Assembly (NCBI RefSeq): GCF_003986955.1
Contig: NZ_PIPN01000003.1
Coordinates: 186,001-250,000 of the forward strand
DNA length: 64,000 nt
Direction of reading: 5' to 3'
From: Aliidiomarina sedimenti
GTDB lineage: Bacteria > Pseudomonadota > Gammaproteobacteria > Enterobacterales > Alteromonadaceae
A program made the translations under genes and the position numbers. How positions within the stretch are numbered: the first letter of the stretch is position 1; each line of letters begins with the position of its first letter. Positions 34,897 to 43,058 of this stretch are shown here, one piece after another. The notes beneath the pieces are model-generated. The model searched no databases and had not been told where the DNA came from. It saw only the letters and a list, made by a program, of their open reading frames with translations.

Positions 34897-35400
34897 ATGG
34901 CTATGGCTATAGAGATGCACGGCAAACAATGCGGGTTCAGCTTACTTGAACTGATGCTGGTGGTTTCGTTGCTGAGCCTCTTGGGGGCGGTGACGGTTCC
35001 GCAGATACAGCAAAGCTTTAATACACTGATGCTGCGACGATTGCATGGAATCTTGCTGATGCAGATAAGTGAAACCCGCGAACAGGCTATTGCGCAGCAA
35101 CGCACCAGCCATATTCACTTTGAAAATAACCAGTGGTGTGCCTGGTTTGAAGGTGATCACAAAAGCGACTGTGCACTGGCAAAAGGAACGCTGCGCCAGG
35201 GATTTACGTTCAGAGCGACACAATACAACCCGCGCATCTTCAGTTTTAGTGCAGGACGTGGGTTTAGCAGTGTAAACGGGGGCACGCTGAGACTTCGTGC
35301 GGGCAGGCAGGATCAGGAAATATCAATAGTAGTAAGTGCGCTGGGCCGGATCAGAGGTTGCTCGTCGCCGGCCATGAGCGGAATACCCGCCTGTGTTTAA
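34897..35400 (+). CDS. Type IV pilin-like protein, FimT/GspH type
   Basis: A minor pilin-like protein of 167 residues. After a short leader (MAMAIEMHGKQCG) comes the prepilin peptidase site G/F with FSLLELMLVVSLLSLLGAVT, the Glu at mature position 5 and a single hydrophobic helix; the rest is a GspH-like domain with two Cys pairs near the end (GCSSPAMSGIPACV). ATG 34897 follows GGTGGGGG. In Pseudomonas, minor pilin genes also adjoin ispH, supporting a type IV pilus role such as priming pilus assembly. The next gene overlaps it by 8 nt. Confidence 0.85.
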   Translation: MAMAIEMHGKQCGFSLLELMLVVSLLSLLGAVTVPQIQQSFNTLMLRRLHGILLMQISETREQAIAQQRTSHIHFENNQWCAWFEGDHKSDCALAKGTLRQGFTFRATQYNPRIFSFSAGRGFSSVNGGTLRLRAGRQDQEISIVVSALGRIRGCSSPAMSGIPACV

Positions 35401-35899
35401 GCCGCGCAGACAGCAACGGGGAGTAAGTTTACTCGAATTGAGCCTGGTAATGCTGATTAGCGCCATCTTTATGCTGGTCTGGGTGCCGGTGTTCAGCCGG
35501 CCGCTGATCGAACTCGATCAGCGGCTCACCCATGCCCGACGTGTTCAGCATTTCTATCAGCTGGCCGGGTGGCTGGATGGCGAGTTGCGACGCACTGTCG
35601 ACGCGGGGCAAATAAACTGGCAGTGGAGTGCAGCGACCCAATGTCTTCTGCTGGGTGATGAACTTGGCCTTCGTTTACGTGACGGGCATCTGCAATGGCG
35701 GGGTGGAAATAGGAGTTGCAGTGATGGCTACTGGTCGAATCTAAATGAATCCGCTCATGCTTATATTGAATCCTTTGTCTTTACGCTGAATACCACGGAG
35801 CCAACCCCCCAGGCATTTGTATCAATCGCGGGGCGGGTCGGTGATGACTTACTTAACTGGCGGGTGCGAATAGATGGTCAGCTATCGGTTTCCTACTGA
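35393..35899 (+). CDS. Type IV pilin-like protein, PilW/GspJ-like
   Basis: 168 residues from GTG 35393, overlapping the previous gene. The leader MFKPRRQQRG is followed by VSLLELSLVMLISAIFMLVW, a prepilin-type helix with the conserved Glu. Much shorter than normal PilW (about 250-350 residues), so GspJ-like or a reduced PilW. Two Cys (QCLLLG and RSCSDG) could form a disulfide. Part of a four-gene overlapping cluster. Confidence 0.75.
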   Translation: MFKPRRQQRGVSLLELSLVMLISAIFMLVWVPVFSRPLIELDQRLTHARRVQHFYQLAGWLDGELRRTVDAGQINWQWSAATQCLLLGDELGLRLRDGHLQWRGGNRSCSDGYWSNLNESAHAYIESFVFTLNTTEPTPQAFVSIAGRVGDDLLNWRVRIDGQLSVSY

Positions 35900-36392
35900 G
35901 CGGGGTGTCGCGCTACTCCTGTTCGTACTCGCGTTATTAAGCTTCTCGCTGGCCGCGATGGCGCTGAGTAGTCAGCAGATGATGGGGCAGTTTATGCACC
36001 TTCATCTGCAACAGACCGGTATCGCTCGTCAGCAGGAGGTTGAGGCCTTATTCAGTCAGCTTGCACTGCAACTAAATGAGGGGCAGAGCGGGTCGTCGCC
36101 TGGCAGTTTCGAAACCGACAGTTATAACAATAGTGAGCTGGACGGGGCGGTGATGCCTGACGAGTGTCCTCACCCTTATCCAACCACAACCCAGTGTTGG
36201 TCGGTGCGGGTTACAGACCGACGGAACAACGTGGAACGTGAGCGCTTACTACTGGTGCCGGCGCAAAGTTGTAGCCAACCCTACTGGTATGCGAGCGCTT
36301 CAAGCCTGGCGCTGGACAGCACAATCCCGCCGCCGAATGAGGAGTTCCCTGATGACCCTGTATTTCCCCGGACGCGGCCGGGCCTGCGCTAG
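35874..36392 (+). CDS. Type IV pilus-associated protein, PilX-like
   Basis: 172 residues. The N-terminus MVSYRFPTERG then VALLLFVLALLSFSLAAMA resembles PilX/GspK-type proteins, which have a prepilin-like helix and lack the Glu at position 5, as here. Cys residues occur in DECPHPYPTTTQCWSVRV and QSCSQPYW. It overlaps the gene before by 26 nt and the gene after by 41 nt. Exact family uncertain. Confidence 0.65.
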   Translation: MVSYRFPTERGVALLLFVLALLSFSLAAMALSSQQMMGQFMHLHLQQTGIARQQEVEALFSQLALQLNEGQSGSSPGSFETDSYNNSELDGAVMPDECPHPYPTTTQCWSVRVTDRRNNVERERLLLVPAQSCSQPYWYASASSLALDSTIPPPNEEFPDDPVFPRTRPGLR

Positions 36393-36633
36393 AGCGGACG
36401 ACGGCAGCAGCCTGCTCGAGGTGCTGATTGCAAGCAGTATAGCAGGCGTCGGAACTTTGGCAGTTTTTACATTATTTTTGCATTGGTACCCACAGCTGGA
36501 TGATCTGACTGATCGCTATCAGACTCTCAATCAACGCCAGTTAGATCAACCTATGCCTTATTACACAAGGCGCGTGGACTTATTTCAATGTGAAAAGGAG
36601 GTCCCTGATCAAGCTGGCCTGATAATTGAATAG
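36352..36633 (+). CDS. Short type IV pilin-like protein, PilV-like
   Basis: 93 residues from the ATG at 36352 (AGGAG upstream), overlapping the 3' end of the previous gene by 41 nt. The leader MTLYFPGRGRACARADDG precedes SSLLEVLIASSIAGVGTLAV, a prepilin-type helix with Glu5. Only about 65 residues follow the cleavage site, shorter than usual PilV (about 130-180), so it may be truncated. No pilY1 or pilE follows; instead flhA starts 103 nt later, suggesting a rearrangement boundary. Confidence 0.65.
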   Translation: MTLYFPGRGRACARADDGSSLLEVLIASSIAGVGTLAVFTLFLHWYPQLDDLTDRYQTLNQRQLDQPMPYYTRRVDLFQCEKEVPDQAGLIIE

Positions 36634-36736
36634 TAGTTAGATAGGATGGGGGACGTTGACACTTTCTTGACACTTCCTGAAGTTTCAACTTGTTGACTGA
36701 GCTGCTCAGTCATGCAGTTTTGAGGTTGCTAATCGA

Positions 36737-38836
36737 ATGCAGCAGTTTGGTGCGCTGAAAAGCTTTTATCAGAATAATTCACAGCACGTTAAAGGAGTAG
36801 GCACACCGCTCTTTGTCCTCGCCGTTTTGGCGATGGTCATTTTGCCAATGCACCCTTTTCTGCTGGATACCCTGTTTTCGTTCAATATCACATTGTCGAT
36901 GATCGTACTGCTGGTCGCAGTTTACACCAAGCGCCCGCTCGATTTTGCCATGTTTCCCACGATTTTGCTGATTGCAACGCTGTTGCGACTGGCATTAAAC
37001 ATCGCCTCGACGCGGGTGGTTTTGCTGCATGGACATGAAGGTGCGGATGCCGCCGGTAACGTGATTGAAGCCTTTGGTAGCGTGGTAATTGGCGGTAACT
37101 ACACGGTTGGTTTAGTAGTCTTCGCGATCCTTATCATCATCAACTTTGTTGTTATTACTAAGGGTGCCGGGCGTATTTCCGAAGTGACCGCTCGCTTTAC
37201 CCTGGATGCAATGCCCGGTAAACAAATGGCGATTGACGCCGATCTCAACTCCGGCTTAATCACCCAGGAAGATGCCAAGCAGCGCCGGCAGGATGTTACC
37301 CGCGAGGCCGACTTCTACGGTTCGATGGATGGTGCCAGTAAATTTGTTAAAGGTGATGCGGTTGCCGGTATTCTGATCCTGATGATCAACCTGATCGGCG
37401 GCTTTATCATTGGTATGGCGCAGCATGGTTTAAGTTTCGGCGATGCGGTAGAGGTCTACACCCTGCTAAGTATCGGTGATGGCCTGGTGGCTCAGATACC
37501 TGCGCTATTGCTGTCCGTGGCCACTGCGATCGTAATTACCCGGGAAAATGATTCCAAAGATATGAGCGAGCAGGTGAGCCTGCAGCTTATTTCGAACCCG
37601 CGGATCCTGATTATTTCTGCCGGCATTCTCTTTGTTATGGGCGTGGTGCCCGGGATGCCGCATATCGCATTCTTAAGCATGGCATTAATGCTCGCCTCGA
37701 TGGCCTATTTCCGTATTCGTACGATGAAAGAAGAAGCCTCCGGCGAACTGGTTGCGCAACAAAAGCAGCTGACTGACTCGACCCCGCATGAACAAAAAGA
37801 GATTGGCTGGGATGACGTGCATCAGGTTGACACCATTGGTCTGGAAGTGGGTTATCGACTGATCCCGATGGTTGACAAGAGCCAGGGTGGCGAGCTTTTA
37901 GCGCGGATTAAAGGAGTGCGGAAAAAGCTCTCGCAGGAACTCGGATTTCTGGTGCCAGCAGTCCATATTCGCGACAACCTCGACCTGGGGCCGAACCAAT
38001 ACCGGATTACCTTAATGGGTGTTACCTTCGGTGAAGCTGAGATCCGCCCTGAATGGGAGATGGCGATCAACCCAGGCCAGGTCTTCGGCGAAGTAAAAGG
38101 TGAGAAAACCATTGACCCTGCGTTTGGTCTGGAAGCGATTTGGATCCGACGGGAAGACCGTGAGCACGCGCAGACACTGGGTTATACCGTAGTCGATTCG
38201 GCAACCGTGATTGCAACCCATTTGAGCCAGATCCTGACCAACAATGCATCGCAGCTGCTAGGCCATGAAGAAGGGCAACAGCTGCTGGATATGCTGGGTA
38301 AACAGACACCGAAGCTGTCAGAAGCCCTGGTGCCGGATACGCTGAACCTGGCTGCGGTAGTTAAAGTGCTGCAGAACCTGTTAAGTGAAGGGGTCCCGGT
38401 ACGGGATTTCCGCACCATCGCCCAGACCATGGTGGAGTATGGCGCTAAGAGTCAGGATACCGATGTATTGACCGCGGCGGTGCGCATAGCGCTACGCCGC
38501 TTGATTGTGCAGGAAGCGGCTGGTGGTATTGAAGAACTGCCTGTCATTACCCTGGCGCCTGAGCTGGAACAGATGTTGCATCAGTCCATGCAGGCCGCCG
38601 GCAACGAAGGTGCCGGTATCGAGCCGGGGATGGCAGAGAAGATTCAGCAGTCATTGCAAGAGGCGCATCAGCGTCAGGAAATGAACGGCCAGCCGTCGGT
38701 GTTATTAACATCCGGCGTGTTGCGAAACACGTTGTCGCGTTTTGTGCGCAACACCATCCCGGGCATGCATGTGTTGTCGTACCAGGAAGTCCCGGACGAC
38801 AAGCAAATTCGCATCATGAGCTCGATCGGCCAGTAG
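36737..38836 (+). CDS. flhA: Flagellar biosynthesis protein FlhA
   Basis: FlhA is the main export-gate component of the flagellar type III apparatus. The 699-residue protein has about eight membrane segments in the first 330 residues, the FHIPEP-type region (FPTILLIATLLRLALNIAST, and AMPGKQMAIDADLNSGLI), and the cytoplasmic domain binding chaperone-substrate complexes. It begins the flhA-flhF-fleN-fliA transcription unit. The usual upstream fliE-to-flhB genes are absent; pilin-like genes stand there. Confidence 0.97.
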   Translation: MQQFGALKSFYQNNSQHVKGVGTPLFVLAVLAMVILPMHPFLLDTLFSFNITLSMIVLLVAVYTKRPLDFAMFPTILLIATLLRLALNIASTRVVLLHGHEGADAAGNVIEAFGSVVIGGNYTVGLVVFAILIIINFVVITKGAGRISEVTARFTLDAMPGKQMAIDADLNSGLITQEDAKQRRQDVTREADFYGSMDGASKFVKGDAVAGILILMINLIGGFIIGMAQHGLSFGDAVEVYTLLSIGDGLVAQIPALLLSVATAIVITRENDSKDMSEQVSLQLISNPRILIISAGILFVMGVVPGMPHIAFLSMALMLASMAYFRIRTMKEEASGELVAQQKQLTDSTPHEQKEIGWDDVHQVDTIGLEVGYRLIPMVDKSQGGELLARIKGVRKKLSQELGFLVPAVHIRDNLDLGPNQYRITLMGVTFGEAEIRPEWEMAINPGQVFGEVKGEKTIDPAFGLEAIWIRREDREHAQTLGYTVVDSATVIATHLSQILTNNASQLLGHEEGQQLLDMLGKQTPKLSEALVPDTLNLAAVVKVLQNLLSEGVPVRDFRTIAQTMVEYGAKSQDTDVLTAAVRIALRRLIVQEAAGGIEELPVITLAPELEQMLHQSMQAAGNEGAGIEPGMAEKIQQSLQEAHQRQEMNGQPSVLLTSGVLRNTLSRFVRNTIPGMHVLSYQEVPDDKQIRIMSSIGQ

Positions 38837-38854
38837 TGGATTGGGGGTAGTTAA

Positions 38855-40186
38855 GTGAAGATTAAACGTTTTTTTGGCAAGGATATGCGTTCAGCGCTGG
38901 CAGAGGTGAAAGACACCTTAGGGCCGGATGCTGTCATCATGTCGAACAAACGCGTCAATGGTGGCGTTGAAATTATGGCGGCCTTTGACCAGGAACCTGA
39001 TCCCAAGGCGAAAAATGGCAACGCGGCACGAGGCAAAGCGATAAGAGGCGGCGAGGAAAAGAAAGAGGCGATTGCCAATTCACTCGAAGCATTGCTGGCG
39101 CGCCAGGAAGAAGGCGCGAAGGCGGCTGGTGAAGAAACGAATGACGAGACAAACCGGGCCGAGCCGTCAGCAGCAAATGGTCAGCAGCGTGCCAACGGAA
39201 GCAGTTCAGGCAAACATGCTGAGGCCTCGACTGATTTCAAAATGAGACCGTTGGAAGACCACGATGCCACCATTAGTGCGATGAAATCGGACATGTCAGC
39301 AATCCGGCAAATGCTGGAGCAACAGGTCTCTGGCCTGATGTGGCAAGAGATCGAGCGCAACGAACCAACCCGCGCAATGCTGATTAAAAAGTTGATGCGA
39401 CTTGGGTTTACGGAGCAGGTTGCAGACCAGATTAGCTGTTTCATTCCTGAGGGCCTCAATGATGAGCAAGCCTGGGAGCAAACGCTGGATCTGATTGAAG
39501 GACAGATAGGCACGACCAAAAATGACATTTTAAGTCAGGGTGGCGTGGTCGCGCTGGTAGGCCCTACAGGGGTCGGCAAAACGACCACCATTGCCAAGCT
39601 GGCGGCGCGCTATGCACAGATGCACAGTCCCGACGACGTGGCGCTGGTCACCACGGATACCTTCCGTATAGCAGCCAGTGAGCAGCTACAGACGTACGCT
39701 CGGATCATTGGTTGCCCGATTAAAGTAGCCAAAGATGCAGACGAGTTAAATGCGGTTCTGTTGCAGTTCCGGCAACGCAAGTTAGTGCTGATTGATACCG
39801 CCGGCATGGGACAGCGAGATTTGCGCCTGAGTGAGCAACTGGCGACATTGATGGACAATACGCGGCTTAAAATCCGGCCTTACCTGGTGCTGTCATCGAC
39901 TGCGCAGGCACCAGTACAAAACGAGATTGTGCGTCAGTTCAAGAAGATCCCGCTATGCGGATGTATCTTTACCAAGCTTGATGAATCACTGAGCCTGGGC
40001 GAGGTACTTAGTACAGCGATTAACAACGGCTTACCAATTAGCTACCTGACCGATGGTCAACAAGTGCCTGAGGATATTCACATTGCAGACGCGAAAACGC
40101 TGGTGCGTAAGGCTGCAGAGAATATGACCACTAACGCCGAAGCAGCGCCTTTTGTCCCCCAGGCCAACGCGTCGCAGCAGCTATAA
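38855..40186 (+). CDS. flhF: Flagellar SRP-like GTPase FlhF
   Basis: FlhF places the flagellum at the cell pole. The 443-residue protein has an N-terminal basic B domain (MKIKRFFGKDMRSALAEVKD) with a long low-complexity linker (about 45-130), then the N-G GTPase: GPTGVGKTTTIAKLAARY (about 234-251), TTDTFRIAASEQLQTY, LIDTAGMGQRD and TKLDES. The start is GTG 38855 behind GGGGGTAG. It is co-transcribed between flhA and fleN, the standard polar arrangement. Confidence 0.96.
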   Translation: MKIKRFFGKDMRSALAEVKDTLGPDAVIMSNKRVNGGVEIMAAFDQEPDPKAKNGNAARGKAIRGGEEKKEAIANSLEALLARQEEGAKAAGEETNDETNRAEPSAANGQQRANGSSSGKHAEASTDFKMRPLEDHDATISAMKSDMSAIRQMLEQQVSGLMWQEIERNEPTRAMLIKKLMRLGFTEQVADQISCFIPEGLNDEQAWEQTLDLIEGQIGTTKNDILSQGGVVALVGPTGVGKTTTIAKLAARYAQMHSPDDVALVTTDTFRIAASEQLQTYARIIGCPIKVAKDADELNAVLLQFRQRKLVLIDTAGMGQRDLRLSEQLATLMDNTRLKIRPYLVLSSTAQAPVQNEIVRQFKKIPLCGCIFTKLDESLSLGEVLSTAINNGLPISYLTDGQQVPEDIHIADAKTLVRKAAENMTTNAEAAPFVPQANASQQL

Positions 40187-40198
40187 GAGAAGAATGTG

Positions 40199-41068
40199 AT
40201 GGATCAAGCAAGCGGTTTACGCAAAATGATGAAACAGAGCATGGTCAAAGTAATTGCTGTGACAGGTGGCAAGGGCGGTGTGGGTAAAACCAATGTGTCA
40301 CTGAATATGGCGGTAGCGATGGCTGAACAGGGCCAGCGCGTGCTGGTGCTGGATGCCGACTTAGGCCTTGCCAATGTGGACGTCATGCTTGGCCTGCGGG
40401 TGCGGAAAAATATTTCTCACGTACTTGCCGGTGAATGTGACCTGGAAGATATTCTGGTCGAGGGCCCTGCTGGAATTAAAATTGTGCCGGCAACCTCGGG
40501 GTCGCGCAACATGGTGGAACTGTCTGCCGCTGAACATGCCGGGCTGATTCGCGCATTCAGTACCTTGCAGGATGACTTCGATGTATTGATTGTGGATACC
40601 GCCGCGGGTATCTCAGAGATGGTTCTGAGCTTTTCCCGCGCTGCGCAGGATGTGGTACTGGTGGTCTGTGACGAGCCGACTTCAATCACCGATGCTTATG
40701 CGCTGGTCAAGGTTCTTAGCCGTGAGCACAATGTATTCCGCTTTAAAGTGATAGCAAATATGGTTCGCACCATGCGCGAAGGGCAGGTGCTGTTTAACAA
40801 ACTGACCAAGGTGACCGATCGGTTTCTTGATGTAGCGTTGGAGCTGGCGGCGATTGTGCCGTACGATGAGAATCTGCGTAAATGTGTACGCCGCCAACAG
40901 TTAATTGTTCAGGCCGCGCCGAAGTCACCGTCGTCATTAGCATTTAAAGCGCTGGCACACCGAGCCGCGCGCTGGCCGGTGCAGGCTCAGGCGAGCGGTC
41001 ATTTAGAATTTTTCATTGAACAACTGGTTCAGAAACCCAGCATGTACAAAGGGGTGGCCAATGAATAA
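40199..41068 (+). CDS. fleN: Flagellar number regulator FleN (FlhG)
   Basis: FleN/FlhG is a MinD-like ATPase that limits flagellar number by restraining the master regulator FleQ/FlrA and FlhF. The protein (289 residues from ATG 40199; GTG 40196 also possible) has the deviant Walker A TGGKGGVGKTNVSLNMAV (about 23-40), DADLGLANVDVMLGL and VDTAAGIS, and the C-terminal amphipathic region. It overlaps fliA by 8 nt. Confidence 0.96.
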   Translation: MDQASGLRKMMKQSMVKVIAVTGGKGGVGKTNVSLNMAVAMAEQGQRVLVLDADLGLANVDVMLGLRVRKNISHVLAGECDLEDILVEGPAGIKIVPATSGSRNMVELSAAEHAGLIRAFSTLQDDFDVLIVDTAAGISEMVLSFSRAAQDVVLVVCDEPTSITDAYALVKVLSREHNVFRFKVIANMVRTMREGQVLFNKLTKVTDRFLDVALELAAIVPYDENLRKCVRRQQLIVQAAPKSPSSLAFKALAHRAARWPVQAQASGHLEFFIEQLVQKPSMYKGVANE

Positions 41069-41786
41069 AGCGACAGGCTACGCTACAACCGTCGATAATC
41101 GCACACAAATCGTTGAGCAGCATAGTAATCTGGTGAAGCGCATTGCTCACCATATGGTGGCGCGGTTGCCAGCCAGCGTGCAAGTAGATGACTTGATCCA
41201 GGCCGGCATGATTGGGCTGTTGGAAGCGGCGGGTAACTTCGATCACGGTAAAGGCGCTAGTTTTGAAACCTTTGCTGGTATCCGGATACGCGGTGCCATG
41301 CTGGATGAAATTCGGCGTGGTGACTGGGCCCCGCGCTCGGTTCACCGCAACGGACGTCTGATTGCCGATGCGATCCGCGAAGTAGAGTCTGAAACCGGGC
41401 GCGATGCGCGCGACGTAGATGTGGCGAAAAGACTGGATATGGGGCTTGAAGAGTATCATTCAATTTTGAATGATGTCCGCTCTGGTCGTATGATTGGCAT
41501 CGAAGATCTGGGGGTCACCGACGACGTGCTGTTGTCAGATAAACAGGACGCTTCGTTTGACGGCCCTTTCAATGATATTGAGCAGGATGCATTCCAAAAT
41601 GCGCTGTCCTCGACAATTCGGACTTTGCCTGAACGCGAAGCACTGGTATTGTCACTGTATTATGACGAAGAACTGAACCTGAAAGAAATTGGTGAAGTAC
41701 TGAGTGTCAGTGAGTCCCGGGTCAGCCAGATCCATAGTCAGGCAATGATGCGGCTGAAGTCACGGATGCAGGATTGGACGTCGTAA
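41061..41786 (+). CDS. fliA: Flagellar sigma factor FliA (sigma-28)
   Basis: FliA transcribes late flagellar genes; the sigma-28-type promoters found upstream of flgM and all five flagellin genes are its expected targets. The 241-residue protein has region 2 (VDDLIQAGMIGLLEA), region 3 (GRDARDVDVAKRLDM) and region 4 (LPEREALVLSLYYDEELNLK, SESRVSQIHSQAM). The ATG at 41061 has GGGGTGG upstream and overlaps the end of fleN. Confidence 0.97.
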   Translation: MNKATGYATTVDNRTQIVEQHSNLVKRIAHHMVARLPASVQVDDLIQAGMIGLLEAAGNFDHGKGASFETFAGIRIRGAMLDEIRRGDWAPRSVHRNGRLIADAIREVESETGRDARDVDVAKRLDMGLEEYHSILNDVRSGRMIGIEDLGVTDDVLLSDKQDASFDGPFNDIEQDAFQNALSSTIRTLPEREALVLSLYYDEELNLKEIGEVLSVSESRVSQIHSQAMMRLKSRMQDWTS

Positions 41787-41890
41787 GGCTGCCACGCAAC
41801 CTTGCAAACGATTCAAATAAAGGTGCGGGTGTGTCATGATGACGTATCCGAAAAATAACATTAATTACAAATGCCTCAGTGGAGGGTACT

Positions 41891-42274
41891 TTGGATAAAG
41901 GTATGAAGATCTTGGTCGTGGACGATTTCTCCACGATGCGTCGCATTATAAAAAACCTGTTGCGTGACCTTGGGTTCACCAACATTGAAGAGGCTGACGA
42001 CGGTACCACCGCGTTGCCGATGCTACAGTCCGGTGACTTCGATTTCGTGGTCACTGACTGGAACATGCCGGGCATGCAGGGTATTGATCTGTTACGCGCA
42101 ATTCGCGCCGATGACGGATTGAAAGAAATCCCGGTGCTGATGGTAACGGCAGAAGCTAAACGTGAACAAATCATTGAGGCAGCTCAAGCCGGCGTCAATG
42201 GATATATAGTAAAACCTTTTACTGCAGCAACACTGAAAGAAAAGCTGGATAAAGTTTTCGAGCGGTTGGGTTAA
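41891..42274 (+). CDS. cheY: Chemotaxis response regulator CheY
   Basis: CheY-P binds the flagellar switch and changes rotation. A single receiver domain with the acidic pair in [12 protein letters not shown] (Asp11/12), phosphoacceptor Asp56 in TDWNMPG, and the Lys in YIVKPF. The start is probably TTG 41891 behind GGAGGG (127 residues); an upstream GTG at 41879 lies before that site, and ATG 41903 is the shorter option. It begins the chemotaxis cluster. Confidence 0.96.
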   Translation: MDKGMKILVVDDFSTMRRIIKNLLRDLGFTNIEEADDGTTALPMLQSGDFDFVVTDWNMPGMQGIDLLRAIRADDGLKEIPVLMVTAEAKREQIIEAAQAGVNGYIVKPFTAATLKEKLDKVFERLG

Positions 42275-42280
42275 GCGGCG

Positions 42281-43045
42281 ATGGGGGATACAACGCAGGC
42301 TCAAACTCCAGCAATCACACTCGAACAGGCGCAGGAGCTGGTCACTTTACTTGAAAGTGGTCAGCAAGCGCAGGCCGACCAGATGTTCATGCGCTTGAAA
42401 GACAAGTCAAGTGAAGGACTTTTCAATTCGGTTGGTAAGCTGACGCGTCAATTGCATGACTCCTTGTCCGACTTTCAGCTTGATCCACGTATCGAACAGA
42501 TGACTGCTGATGATCTTCCTGATGCTAAGAACCGTTTACATTACGTGATGCAGCGCACTGAAGATGCTGCAAACCGAACGATGGATGCGGTCGAAGCCAG
42601 TTTACCGTTAGCGGATAAGCTGGCCACAGAGACAGCATCGATTGAGCCGGCCTGGGATAAACTGATGGGCCGTGATATCGAGCTAAGCGAATTTAAAGCT
42701 CTCTGTCATCAGGTCGATAAGTTTATTAAGCAAGCCAGAGGCGACTCTGCACATCTGCAAGGCCTGTTAACTGAAGTGTTAATGGCTCAGGATTTTCAGG
42801 ACTTGACCGGGCAGGTTATCCGCCGGGTTATCGAGTTGGTGCATGAAGTAGAAGTCAGTCTGATAGAGCTGTTACGAGTGTTTGGCGATCAGGAACGCGC
42901 CAGAGCAGAGCGAAGCAACACAGACAATAAGAAAAAAGCTGATCCTATCGGAGCTGAAGGCCCGGTGATAAACCCTGATGAACGCCAGGATGTGGTGCAA
43001 GGGCAGGATGAAGTTGATGATTTGTTGTCCAGTTTAGGATTCTAG
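42281..43045 (+). CDS. cheZ: CheY-P phosphatase CheZ
   Basis: CheZ dephosphorylates CheY-P. The 254-residue helical protein has the catalytic region LMAQDFQDLTGQVIRRVIEL (about 168-187), including the Gln in DFQDLTGQ, and the C-terminal CheY-binding end (DEVDDLLSSLGF). It lies 6 nt after cheY. Confidence 0.96.
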   Translation: MGDTTQAQTPAITLEQAQELVTLLESGQQAQADQMFMRLKDKSSEGLFNSVGKLTRQLHDSLSDFQLDPRIEQMTADDLPDAKNRLHYVMQRTEDAANRTMDAVEASLPLADKLATETASIEPAWDKLMGRDIELSEFKALCHQVDKFIKQARGDSAHLQGLLTEVLMAQDFQDLTGQVIRRVIELVHEVEVSLIELLRVFGDQERARAERSNTDNKKKADPIGAEGPVINPDERQDVVQGQDEVDDLLSSLGF

Positions 43046-43058
43046 GAGCACCGAGCGC

